Source: Pandoraea thiooxydans (GTDB taxonomy: Bacteria; Pseudomonadota; Gammaproteobacteria; Burkholderiales; Burkholderiaceae). From it: DNA of 64,000 bases. The stretch spans positions 682,001 through 746,000 of the forward strand of contig NZ_CP014839.1 in the NCBI RefSeq assembly GCF_001931675.1, given 5' to 3'. Shown here piece after piece: positions 33,320 through 41,122 of the stretch. The notes beneath the pieces are model-generated. The model saw nothing but the letters and a program-made list of their open reading frames with translations, was not told where the DNA came from and made no database searches. Position 1 is the stretch's first letter. Every line of letters begins with the position of its first letter. Both the position numbers and the translations under genes were made by a program.

Positions 33320-34899
33320 TTGAGGAAGAAGTTGTCATCGGGCACTTGCACCACGTGGACATCCTTCTTCACGCCCCACGCCAGCGCCTGCTGGTGCAGC
33401 GGCAGGTAGGCGATGTCGTCGGAGGTGAGCTTGAGTGCTTCGGCGATCAACTGATTGCGCTTGGCCGGGTCGCTTTCCGAGGCGATCTCATGCGTGAGTT
33501 GATCGACCTTCGGGTTGCTGTAGCCGCCGATGTTGAACTGGCCCTGGCCGACTTTCGGATCGGGCGTGGCCACCAGCGCGTTGAGCACGTTCTGCGCGTC
33601 ATAGCTGCTCGGCGACCAGCCCAGCATGTAGAACGACGTGTTGTGCGACAGGATGCGCGGGAAGTAGGTCGCCTTGGGCTCGACCGTCAGATCGACCTTG
33701 ACGCCAACGTGCGCGAGCATTTGCGCGACCGCCTGGCAGATCTGCGCGTCGTTGACATAACGGTTGTTCGGGCAGTTCATGCCGACTTCGAAGCCATTCG
33801 GATACCCCGCTTCGGCCAGCAGCTTCTTCGAGGCGGCCGGGTCGTACGGCAGGCGCTTGTTGAGTGCCGGCGAGAAGCCATTGATGCCCGGGCCGAGCAG
33901 CAAATTGGTCGGCGTCGCCGCGCCGCGCATGACCACGCGCTTGATCAGGTCGATGTTGATCGCCTGGTAGAACGCCTGACGCACACGCTTGTCCTTGAAG
34001 GGGTTCTTGCCTTTGACGTTCGAGTAGAGCAGTTCGTCACGCTTCTGGTCCATGCCCAGGAAAATCGTGCGCAACTCCGGGCCATGAAGCATTTTCAGAT
34101 CCGGATTGGCCTTGATGCGCGGCACGTCCTGCAACGGCACCGGCTCGATCAGGTCGACCTGGCCCGAGAGCAGCGCGGCGACGCGGGTCGCGCCATTGGA
34201 GATCGGCGTGAAGACGGCCTTGTCGACGTTGCCCTCGATCTTGCCCCAGTAATGCGGGTTGCGCTCGAATACGGTGCGCACGCCCGGCTCGCGCGAGGCA
34301 ATCTCGTAAGGGCCCGTGCCGTCGGCCTTGAAAGACGCGGCGTTCTCGACCTTTTTCGCCTTGTCGGCCGGATGCACGGCGTTGTTCGCCTCGCACCACT
34401 TCTGGCTCATGATGTACCACTGCGTGATCATTTGCGGCAGGATCGGGAACGGCTGCTTGGTGATCACGTCGATCGTGTGGTCATCGATCTTTTTGATCTC
34501 GGCGATCTGCTGCACGAAGGTCTTGACGTCGGAGCCGGTATCCTGCGCGCGCTTGAGCGAGAAGATCACGTCGTCGGCGGTAAATGGCGTGCCGTCCTGG
34601 AATGTCACGTTCTTGCGCAGATCGAAGCGCCACACGGTCGGAGCCGTCTGCTTCCAGTCGGTGGCCAGCACGGGCACCAGTTCGAGCTTCTTGCCCCGTC
34701 CGACCAGCGGCTCGAACACGTTGCCCAACAGCGAGAGTTGCTGCGTCTCGTCGAGCGAATAGGGGTCGAGCGACAGCGCATCGCCCTGATTGGCGAATTT
34801 GAGCGTGGCGGCGTGTGCCGCGGTACCCAGCGCCAGGCCCAGGCTGGCTGCCAGCGCCAGAGCGCGGCAGTGATACCGAAAATGATGGCTGAACTTCAT
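33301..34899 (-). CDS. Peptide ABC transporter substrate-binding protein (DppA/OppA family)
   Basis: A 532-residue periplasmic binding protein of the SBP_bac_5 family. The signal peptide is about residues 1-30 (…LGLALGTAAHA-ATLKFANQ). Family motifs include LSLDPYSLDETQ, WRFDLRKNVTFQDGTPFTADDVIFSLKRAQD and the C-terminal domain ending LKWVSVK. It captures oligopeptides or related compounds for the DppBCDF-like transporter. The gene lies between an M20 amidohydrolase and the DppC-like permease, which hints at an N-acylated or peptide-linked amino acid ligand rather than a general dipeptide. Confidence 0.93.
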   Translation of the reverse strand: MKFSHHFRYHCRALALAASLGLALGTAAHAATLKFANQGDALSLDPYSLDETQQLSLLGNVFEPLVGRGKKLELVPVLATDWKQTAPTVWRFDLRKNVTFQDGTPFTADDVIFSLKRAQDTGSDVKTFVQQIAEIKKIDDHTIDVITKQPFPILPQMITQWYIMSQKWCEANNAVHPADKAKKVENAASFKADGTGPYEIASREPGVRTVFERNPHYWGKIEGNVDKAVFTPISNGATRVAALLSGQVDLIEPVPLQDVPRIKANPDLKMLHGPELRTIFLGMDQKRDELLYSNVKGKNPFKDKRVRQAFYQAINIDLIKRVVMRGAATPTNLLLGPGINGFSPALNKRLPYDPAASKKLLAEAGYPNGFEVGMNCPNNRYVNDAQICQAVAQMLAHVGVKVDLTVEPKATYFPRILSHNTSFYMLGWSPSSYDAQNVLNALVATPDPKVGQGQFNIGGYSNPKVDQLTHEIASESDPAKRNQLIAEALKLTSDDIAYLPLHQQALAWGVKKDVHVVQVPDDNFFLKWVSVK

Positions 34900-34949
34900 G
34901 GATATCTCCTTTTGTCTTGTCTTCGTTGTGTTACGTGCTGTGTTCCAAC

Positions 34950-36158
34950 TCAGGGTGCCGTGAGGGGCATCGAGCGTTCGGCCAACGCGGCGAACAGTGC
35001 GCTGCCCAGCGGCAGAATGTCGTCGTTGAAGTCATAGCGGGTATTGTGCAGGACGCACCCGCCCTCGAGGCCGCCCTGGCCGATGCGTACATAGGCGCCC
35101 GGTTTGCGCTGCAACATGAAAGCAAAATCTTCGGAACCCATCGACGGCGGCAGATCGCGAATCACATTGTCCGCGCCAACCAGTGTTTGCGCCACATCGG
35201 CGACGAACTGCGCGAGGTGGGGGGTATTGATGGTGGCCGGATTCATGCGGACATACTCGACCGTGGCCGTGGCGCCGAACGCCATCGCGACTTGCGTGCA
35301 CAACGTTCGCAGGCGCGCCTCGACCATGTCCTGCGTGAGCGGATTGAAAGTGCGCACGGTGCCGATCAGGGTGGCAGTGTGCGGTATCACGTTGAAGGCC
35401 TTGGCGTTGCCGGCTTCGACCGCGCACAGGCTGACCACGGCCGAGTCGAAGGGATTGACGTTGCGCGCGACGATGGTCTGGGAGGCCGCGATGATGTGCC
35501 CGGCCGCCACGATCGGGTCGACCGCCATATAGGGATGCGCGCCATGCCCGCCACGCCCTTCGATGCGAATCTCGACCCGGTCGCAGGCCGACATCATCGG
35601 CCCGGGATTGATGCCGATCTTGCCCGGCGGCAGGCTTGGCCAATTGTGCATGCCGTACACTTCGTCGCAGGGAAATCGTTCGAACAGGCCGTCCTCGAGC
35701 ATCGCCGAGGCGCCGCCGCAGCCTTCCTCGCCCGGCTGGAAGATGAGCGCGACGGTGCCGTCGAAGTTGCGCGTCTGCGCCAGATAGCGCGCCGCACCCA
35801 GCAGCATCGTGGTGTGGCCGTCGTGGCCGCAGCCGTGCATCAGGCCGTGCCTGGTCGAGCGATGGCCGAATTCGTTCTCCTCGACGATCGGCAGCGCGTC
35901 CATGTCGGCGCGCAGCCCGATCATGCGGCCGCTGCCGGTCGCGCGTCCGGGGATCACGCCGACCACGCCGGTCCTGCCGATGCCGCGATGCACTTCGATG
36001 CCGAACCGCTCCAGGGTCTCGGCCACGATGCGGGCGGTGCGCAGTTCTTCAAAGCCCAACTCGGGATGGGCGTGCAAGTCATGCCGAATGGCGATCAGGT
36101 CGCCGTGAAACTGGTTGATGGCCGTCATCGGCGACGGCTGGGAAAGACGCTTGTCCAT
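34950..36158 (-). CDS. M20-family amidohydrolase (hippurate/N-acyl-amino-acid hydrolase)
   Basis: A 402-residue cytosolic metallo-amidohydrolase. Metal ligands are recognisable in HAHPELGF, GLRADMDALPI, MHGCGHDGHTTMLLG and GEEGCGGA, and the dimerisation domain follows (about residues 190-305). Such enzymes split hippurate, N-acyl-amino acids or indole-acetyl-amino acids into an acid plus an amino acid. It is the second gene of the ABC operon, between the two permease-side genes, so it probably processes the imported ligand. Confidence 0.93.
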   Translation of the reverse strand: MDKRLSQPSPMTAINQFHGDLIAIRHDLHAHPELGFEELRTARIVAETLERFGIEVHRGIGRTGVVGVIPGRATGSGRMIGLRADMDALPIVEENEFGHRSTRHGLMHGCGHDGHTTMLLGAARYLAQTRNFDGTVALIFQPGEEGCGGASAMLEDGLFERFPCDEVYGMHNWPSLPPGKIGINPGPMMSACDRVEIRIEGRGGHGAHPYMAVDPIVAAGHIIAASQTIVARNVNPFDSAVVSLCAVEAGNAKAFNVIPHTATLIGTVRTFNPLTQDMVEARLRTLCTQVAMAFGATATVEYVRMNPATINTPHLAQFVADVAQTLVGADNVIRDLPPSMGSEDFAFMLQRKPGAYVRIGQGGLEGGCVLHNTRYDFNDDILPLGSALFAALAERSMPLTAP

Positions 36159-36204
36159 TGATCTGAAGTTCTGGTCTGAATGTAATGGGAACGACGAATG
36201 CCTG

Positions 36205-37179
36205 TCAGTGAGCGCGTCCCACGCGCAAGCGCGGATCCACGGCGAAATACAGCAGATCGACGACCAGGTTGATCACCACGAAGATCAACGCGATCAAATA
36301 CAAATAAGCGGCCATCACCGGAATGTCGGCCGACTCCACGGACTGGATGAACAGCAGGCCCATGCCGGGCCACTGGAACACCGTCTCGGTCACCACCGCG
36401 AAGGCGATGATGCCGCCCAACTGCAGGCCGGTGATGGTGATGACCGGCACCAGCGTGTTCTTGAGCGTGTGGCCGAAGTGAATTGCGCGTTGGGTCAGGC
36501 CCCGCGCTCGGGCGAACTTGATGTAGTCGGTGCGCAACACTTCGAGCATCTCGGCACGCACCAGGCGGATCAGCAGGGCCAACTGAAACAGCGATAGCGT
36601 GATCGACGGCAGAATCAAATGCCGCCAGCCATCGACGGTGGCGAAGCCGGTGGTCCACGGGCCCAGCGCGACGACATGGCCCCGTCCATAGGATGGCAGC
36701 CAGTGCAGCACTACGGAAAAAACGAAGATCAGCAGAATGCCGATCAGAAAGGTCGGCAGCGAAATGCCCAGCAGCGATACCGTCAGCAAGGTCTGCGCGC
36801 CGAGCGAGCCGCGCCGCAGCGCCGTGTAGACGCCCAGCGGCAAGCCGATGGCGATCGCCAGTACCGATGCGCACAGCGACAGTTCGAGCGTGGCCGGCAT
36901 GCGCTCCTCGATCAGTGAAGATACTTTACGTCCTTCCTGATAAGAGACCCCGAATTCACCGCGCGCGCTGTTGGCGACAAAGGCACCGAACTGCACCAAC
37001 AGCGGCTTGTTCAGACCCAGTTCGGTGCGCAACTGGGCACGCTCCTGGGGCGTTGCATCCTGCCCGACCATGAAGGTCACCGGGTCGCCGACGTAGCGAA
37101 ACATCAGAAACGCGATGAGCGCGACCGTCAACATGACGAGTAGGGCCTGAATCAGGCGGCGGACAACGAATGCGAGCAT
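36205..37179 (-). CDS. ABC transporter permease (DppB-like), first gene of the operon
   Basis: A 324-residue permease with six predicted helices and a BPD_transp_1 domain. The N-terminal VRRLIQALLVMLTVALIAFLMFRYVGDPV is typical of DppB/OppB, and the ATPase-contact loop YIKFARARGLTQRAIHFGHTLKN lies near residues 225-247. It forms the channel with the DppC-like protein. The upstream region to the LuxR gene (37180-37685) is 506 bases, and no clear promoter could be assigned. Confidence 0.92.
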   Translation of the reverse strand: MLAFVVRRLIQALLVMLTVALIAFLMFRYVGDPVTFMVGQDATPQERAQLRTELGLNKPLLVQFGAFVANSARGEFGVSYQEGRKVSSLIEERMPATLELSLCASVLAIAIGLPLGVYTALRRGSLGAQTLLTVSLLGISLPTFLIGILLIFVFSVVLHWLPSYGRGHVVALGPWTTGFATVDGWRHLILPSITLSLFQLALLIRLVRAEMLEVLRTDYIKFARARGLTQRAIHFGHTLKNTLVPVITITGLQLGGIIAFAVVTETVFQWPGMGLLFIQSVESADIPVMAAYLYLIALIFVVINLVVDLLYFAVDPRLRVGRAH

Positions 37180-37685
37180 GGCGTCGGTGTGCGGTTCGAA
37201 GCGCTAATGAACATTTCTGCTGCAGCCGCATGGCAAAACCGCTGCGCGTTGTCCTGGTAGCGTTTCCTGGTCTGCCTCGAGTCGAGGGGTACCGGATGTT
37301 AGCGACAATTTTGTGTCATGCACAACTACGAATACCTGTAACCGTCGACGTAGCATAACACTGCCGCAGATGCTCGAAAACCTTTGCCCAGTCTGGCGAT
37401 CCGAGCGTTCGAAAACGACGAAGGCTGCTGTTCCAAATGGATGCTTGTTGACCGCTGGCTGGCGGCCGAAACTGAGAATCGGATGCTTGGCTATGAGTCA
37501 CGCCGGCGCGCAGACGACGGAACGCGGCGGCGCTTTTCCCCAGCGCCAGATTGGAGCGGGCCCGGAAGGTGTCGAGATCCAGTCGCCCGGCACAGGCATT
37601 CTCGCGTAAGGCAGTTTTCAGAAACTGGCCGCGCCGCATCCCCCGCAGGGAATGCCGCGGCATATGTACGTGGGAAATAATAACG
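37180..37685. other. 506-base intergenic region without recognised features
   Basis: This region lies between the divergent DppB-like and LuxR genes. Short frames cross it on both strands, but none has a ribosome binding site with family-like content, and no convincing terminator, lux-type box or sigma-54 element was seen. It should contain the promoters of both flanking genes. Confidence 0.4.
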
Positions 37686-38636
37686 ATGAATTTGACGAGT
37701 TCCATCAAGGAGAACGGGCCCTCGGGCGCGATAGTGGCGCCCCCGCCACTGGCTGTGGCGAAGCGATCGCTGGGCGAGGAATTCATTTGCTTCGACGAAA
37801 CCCAACTCAAGGTGACCGACACCGGCCGTGAGCGCCCCGGCGGGGTGCCGAGCCTGGTCAGGGATTTGCGCGCGGCGGCAAGCGCCGCCGACCGTCAGCG
37901 CCTGGTGCGCGGCACGCTCTACACGATCGGCTTCGAATGGCTCGGTTACTGCACCATGCTGCCGTCGCCCGAGGGTTTTGCGCCGCGCACCATTTTCACC
38001 AGTTACGCCAACCCTGAATGGATCGATCGCTATTTCGCCGAGCGGCACTATTTGATCGATCCGCGTCTGAAGGAGAGCGCGCACACCTGCTTGCCGCTGG
38101 CGTGGGATGTGGAGGACCTCGAGCGCAACCTGAGCAGGGCCGGCTGGACCGACGACGGCCGGCGTTTCATCGAGGACATGATGGCGTGCGGCATCCGCAG
38201 CGGCATCTGCCTGGCGCTGGGCTCGCCTGCCAATGCCAGTGAGCTGACCTTCATCAGCCTGCTCTCGCGTGCGCAGAGCAGGCAATGGATCGTCGACGGC
38301 ATTTTCGGGCAGGCCGTCACCCTCGGCCTGTGCGTGCATGAGTTCATCACGCAGTACGCCCGCATTACCACGCCGGCACAGCCGTCCGAGCGGCGTGCCC
38401 TGTCGCCGCTGCAGCAGGAGATTCTGCAGTGCCTGAGCCGGGGGCTGTCGGACAAGCAAATTGCCTACTGTCTCAATTTGTCTTCATATAACGTCGACTA
38501 CCACCTGCGCCAGATGCGGCGCCGCTTTGCCGTGCGCAATCGCGTGCAACTGGTCAATGCGGCGATGACGGCGCTGCCGCAGGGGGCGAGCCCGTCACGC
38601 TCGCCGAACACTCCTCTGGAGGGCCTGTTGGTGTGA
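37686..38636 (+). CDS. LuxR-family regulator with autoinducer-binding domain (LuxR solo)
   Basis: A 316-residue transcription factor. The N-terminal autoinducer-binding domain (about residues 60-215) keeps the hallmark positions Trp and Tyr in NPEWIDRYFAERHY, Asp-Pro in IDPRL, Trp in LPLAWDVED and Gly in CGIRSGI. The C-terminal GerE-type helix-turn-helix is at about 235-295 (LSPLQQEILQCLSRGLSDKQIAYCLNLSSYNVDYHLRQM). No luxI-type synthase is encoded in the window, so it is a solo that may respond to exogenous or distantly encoded acyl-homoserine lactones. It is longer than LuxR (250) by an N-terminal extension of ~50 residues. The ATG at 37686 has only a weak ribosome binding site. Confidence 0.87.
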   Translation: MNLTSSIKENGPSGAIVAPPPLAVAKRSLGEEFICFDETQLKVTDTGRERPGGVPSLVRDLRAAASAADRQRLVRGTLYTIGFEWLGYCTMLPSPEGFAPRTIFTSYANPEWIDRYFAERHYLIDPRLKESAHTCLPLAWDVEDLERNLSRAGWTDDGRRFIEDMMACGIRSGICLALGSPANASELTFISLLSRAQSRQWIVDGIFGQAVTLGLCVHEFITQYARITTPAQPSERRALSPLQQEILQCLSRGLSDKQIAYCLNLSSYNVDYHLRQMRRRFAVRNRVQLVNAAMTALPQGASPSRSPNTPLEGLLV

Positions 38637-38809
38637 CAAGCCGACGATCGCGCGGGCCGCTACCTCGCGCGATCGCTTCGCTCACACCTTGTGGTCCCGT
38701 CATTGCCGCGCGCGACCCGACCGCGCACGAACGCTGTTGCGCTGAATGATCCACGACTCCTGCGACGCCGTTTGACCTTTTACGCCATCGGGCCGTTTTG
38801 TCGTCGCCC

Positions 38810-38823
38810 TTGACGCATATCAA
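38810..38823 (+). promoter_or_regulatory. FNR/Anr-type box upstream of the BCAM0308-family gene
   Basis: TTGAC-GCAT-ATCAA matches the FNR consensus TTGAT-N4-ATCAA at nine of ten defined positions. A -41.5 placement predicts a start near 38858, with CATCAT at 38845-38850 as a weak -10. The surrounding 38637-38992 gap contains this box, a hairpin at 38960-38979 and nothing else recognised. Confidence 0.65.
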
Positions 38824-38959
38824 TCCTGCCGGCCGCATCGCTGTCATCATCAATAAAAACCGATGCGAATCGCCGGCCTTCGCATACCGCTTCGGACGTG
38901 GTGCGGATGCCTTGTGGCGTTCGTCGAGTCCGGCGGCCTCGCGCCGGCCCATGTAAAAA

Positions 38960-38979
38960 GCCGGCGGCGTGCCGCCGGC
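38960..38979. repeat. Hairpin just upstream of the BCAM0308-family ribosome binding site
   Basis: A perfect 9-bp inverted repeat, GCCGGCGGC-GT-GCCGCCGGC, is followed three bases later by AAGGAG of the plus-strand gene. Read on the minus strand it is followed by TTTTT, so it could instead end an antisense transcript. It might stabilise the mRNA 5' end or tune initiation. Confidence 0.45.
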
Positions 38980-38992
38980 GCAAGGAGCAGCC

Positions 38993-39493
38993 ATGAAGTC
39001 ACGCCAACGTTCGGAAACGGTGCGTCCCGCCCGCTGGGACAAGCTCGATGACAATCCGATCCACGATAGCTACCGGCCAACCGTCAAGTTTCATGAGCCC
39101 ACCGCGTGCGAGGTTTGCGGCGCGGTGTACATGAATGGCCGCTGGCGCTGGGCGGCGGCGCCGGACAATGCCGATTTGGTGACGTGCCCTGCCTGTCGCA
39201 GAATCCACGATCAGGTGCCGGCCGGGCAGGTCGAGTTGAGCGGCACGTTCTTGCGCGAGCACCAGGACGAAATCATGGCGCTGATCCGCCATCACGAAGA
39301 AAAAATGAAAAGCGAACACCCGTTGGAGCGCATCATGGCCGTGACCACGCATGAGGACGGCGTGACGGTCACCACCACCGGGTCGCACCTGGCGCGCGAT
39401 ATCGGCGAGGCGCTCAAGCGAGCGTTCCAGGGCCATATGGAAATGGGCAGCGCGACAGCCGAAAGCATGTTGCGCGTGATCTGGTCGCGATAA
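38993..39493 (+). CDS. BCAM0308-family protein
   Basis: A 166-residue protein with a zinc-ribbon-like CEVCGAVYMNGRW...CPACRRI (two Cys pairs, about residues 39-42 and 65-68) and a C-terminal alpha/beta region. The family is named after Burkholderia cenocepacia BCAM0308, in the low-oxygen-activated locus of that species; its function is unknown. AAGGAG lies six bases before the ATG at 38993. It is the first gene of a probable two-gene unit with the phosphoribosyltransferase (23-base gap), preceded by an FNR-type box. Confidence 0.9.
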   Translation: MKSRQRSETVRPARWDKLDDNPIHDSYRPTVKFHEPTACEVCGAVYMNGRWRWAAAPDNADLVTCPACRRIHDQVPAGQVELSGTFLREHQDEIMALIRHHEEKMKSEHPLERIMAVTTHEDGVTVTTTGSHLARDIGEALKRAFQGHMEMGSATAESMLRVIWSR

Positions 39494-39516
39494 CCTGGGG
39501 CGGGAAGGAGGGCGTC

Positions 39517-40176
39517 ATGGCACTGTTCAAGGACCGGGAAGACGCTGCGCTGAAGCTGGCTCAGGCGCTGCGCGCGTGGCGCGGCAGGCGGGCGCTGGTA
39601 CTCGGGGTGCCGCGCGGCGGCATGGTGCTGGCGGCGGTCATTGCGCGCGAGCTCGAAGGCGAACTCGATGCCGTACTGGTACGCAAGCTGCGCGCGCCGC
39701 GCAACCCCGAGCTGGCCGTGGGCGCAGTCGACGAGGAAGGCATCGTGTCGATCGAGCCGTTCGCCGAAGCCGCCGGCGCGAACCAGGAGTACCTGCATCG
39801 CGAGATCCAGCGGCAACTCCAGGTGCTGCACGAGCGCGGGCTGCGTTATCGCGCGCGCGCGGGCGCGGTGGATCCGGTGGGGCGGGTCGTGATCGTGGTC
39901 GACGACGGCATGGCGACCGGCGCCTCGATGGCCGCGGCGCTCGAGGCCGTGCGTCGGCGCCAGCCCGCCGAGTTGATCTGCGCGGTACCGGTGGCGGCCA
40001 GCAGCGCACTGGCGCGGGCCCGCACTTTTGCCGACCAGATCTGCTGCCTGCACGAGATTATCGATTTCGGCGGCGTGGGGCAGTACTACGAGAACTTCGA
40101 CCAGGTGGAGGATGCGCGTGTCGAAGCGCTCCTGCAGGCCGCGCCCGGTGCCGAGCGCGACTCGCAGGATCGATGA
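39517..40176 (+). CDS. Phosphoribosyltransferase-domain protein
   Basis: A 219-residue type I PRTase-fold protein. The PRPP-binding signature VIVVDDGMATGASMAAAL lies near residues 126-143, and LVLGVPRGGMVLAAVIA near 27-43 is the family's N-terminal motif. Similar proteins accompany stress and dormancy genes (universal stress proteins, dienelactone hydrolase-like partners) in many proteobacteria; their nucleobase substrate is unknown. A strong GGAAGGAGG ribosome binding site precedes the ATG. Coexpression with the BCAM0308-family gene is likely. Confidence 0.9.
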   Translation: MALFKDREDAALKLAQALRAWRGRRALVLGVPRGGMVLAAVIARELEGELDAVLVRKLRAPRNPELAVGAVDEEGIVSIEPFAEAAGANQEYLHREIQRQLQVLHERGLRYRARAGAVDPVGRVVIVVDDGMATGASMAAALEAVRRRQPAELICAVPVAASSALARARTFADQICCLHEIIDFGGVGQYYENFDQVEDARVEALLQAAPGAERDSQDR

Positions 40177-40196
40177 AACGCGCGGTACGGGCAGCC

Positions 40197-40210
40197 TTGA
40201 TTTAGGTCAT
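40197..40210 (+). promoter_or_regulatory. FNR-like box upstream of dodecin
   Basis: TTGAT-TTAG-GTCAT keeps the full left half-site and most of the right one (TTGAT-N4-GTCAA form). It lies 81 bases before the dodecin ATG; no good -10 is visible at the -41.5 spacing, so support is moderate. Confidence 0.45.
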
Positions 40211-40291
40211 CACGCCAGGCACGCGCACGCTCATGCTTGGGGCGACATGCCGCCGATCGCGTGCATGCACACTCACTCCCTGGAGGTTGCT

Positions 40292-40495
40292 ATGTCGCAA
40301 ATCGTCAAGGTCGTGGAAATCATGACCGAATCGCCCAAGAGCTGGGAAGACGCCGCACAGAAAGCTGTCGACAAGGCGTCGAAGTCGCTGCGGGGAATCA
40401 GCTCGCTCTACATTCAGGACATGTCGGCCGAAGTCGAGAAGGGCAAGATCGTCAACTATCGAATCAATGCCAAAGTGACGTTCAAGCTTGAATGA
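40292..40495 (+). CDS. Dodecin (flavin-storage/binding protein)
   Basis: A 67-residue dodecin. The sequence MSQIVKVVEIMTESPKSWEDA followed by AVDKASKSLRGISSLYIQDMSAEVE and the strand KIVNYRINAKVTFKL is diagnostic. The Trp near residue 18 is in the usual position to stack on flavin. Dodecins assemble into hollow dodecamers that sequester FMN/FAD or lumichrome. GGAGG lies five bases before the ATG. The true gene is shorter than the open frame that contains it. It sits in the stress island and is followed by a strong hairpin. Confidence 0.95.
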   Translation: MSQIVKVVEIMTESPKSWEDAAQKAVDKASKSLRGISSLYIQDMSAEVEKGKIVNYRINAKVTFKLE

Positions 40496-40500
40496 GGCAC

Positions 40501-40544
40501 GGCGCCGCCGGAGCCCATGCCGCCGGACGGGCTCAGGCGGCGCC
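40501..40544. repeat. Strong hairpin between convergent dodecin and PPOx genes
   Basis: GGCGCCGCC (40501-40509) pairs with GGCGGCGCC (40536-40544), and an inner GAGCCC/GGGCTC pair continues the stem. There is no T-run, so it may work as a Rho-assisted stop or an mRNA 3'-end stabiliser for either gene. Confidence 0.5.
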
Positions 40545-40576
40545 AGGCCGCAGCGGTCTGGCGGCGATCCGCGCGC

Positions 40577-41065
40577 TCACGCATTGCTGTCCGGTGCTTC
40601 GTCGGAATCAAGGCGAATCAGCATCTGATGGCCGAAGCCCTGGCTGTAATCGAGCACTTTGACCAGCCATGGCGTTACCTTGATATAAACCGTTTGCCCG
40701 GTGGGATCTTGCGGCATGACATCCCAGGGCGTCGAGAATTTTTGCTTAAGCAGCGCCTGCGCTCGCATGCTCTCGGCGGCATCGTCGGCCAGCACCTGCG
40801 CGGTGGCCGCGACCGATAGCGCCTTGAGGTCGCTCCAGGTGTTGTAGGGCAGGTTGATCGTCAGAGACACTTTGGCGCACTGCTGGATATTGACGACCTT
40901 GCCGCTATTGCGTGCGGTTGCGAAATACAGCCGCAAGCCGTCGTTGGCGTAGCTGATCAGATTGGCCTGAGGGTAGCCGTCGCGTCTGAGCGTGGCGAGC
41001 GACATATCCCTGCCCGACTCGATGATGTTCAAAATGGTGCGCTTTGCTGCGGGATCGATTGACAT
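40577..41065 (-). CDS. Pyridoxamine 5'-phosphate oxidase-family protein
   Basis: A 162-residue split-barrel flavin-binding protein. The N-terminal helix AAKRTILNIIESGRDMSLATLRRDGYPQANLISY (about residues 6-40) and the barrel strands that follow match the PPOx/general-stress-protein-26 group. It is shorter than PdxH (about 218) and lacks its C-terminal PLP-binding tail, so it is not expected to make PLP; flavin- or F420-dependent reductase or sensing roles are possible. It lies 57 bases after the FtsH-like gene on the same strand and is probably cotranscribed with it. Confidence 0.85.
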   Translation of the reverse strand: MSIDPAAKRTILNIIESGRDMSLATLRRDGYPQANLISYANDGLRLYFATARNSGKVVNIQQCAKVSLTINLPYNTWSDLKALSVAATAQVLADDAAESMRAQALLKQKFSTPWDVMPQDPTGQTVYIKVTPWLVKVLDYSQGFGHQMLIRLDSDEAPDSNA

Positions 41066-41122
41066 CGTGAACCTCGATGACTGCCTTCATGAATGTGCGC
41101 CGGGGTTGTTTCGCTTCCGGTT

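Noticed and set aside
33151-35037. 628-codon plus-strand open frame
   Set aside because: Antisense to the peptide-binding protein gene, which has a signal peptide and family motifs.
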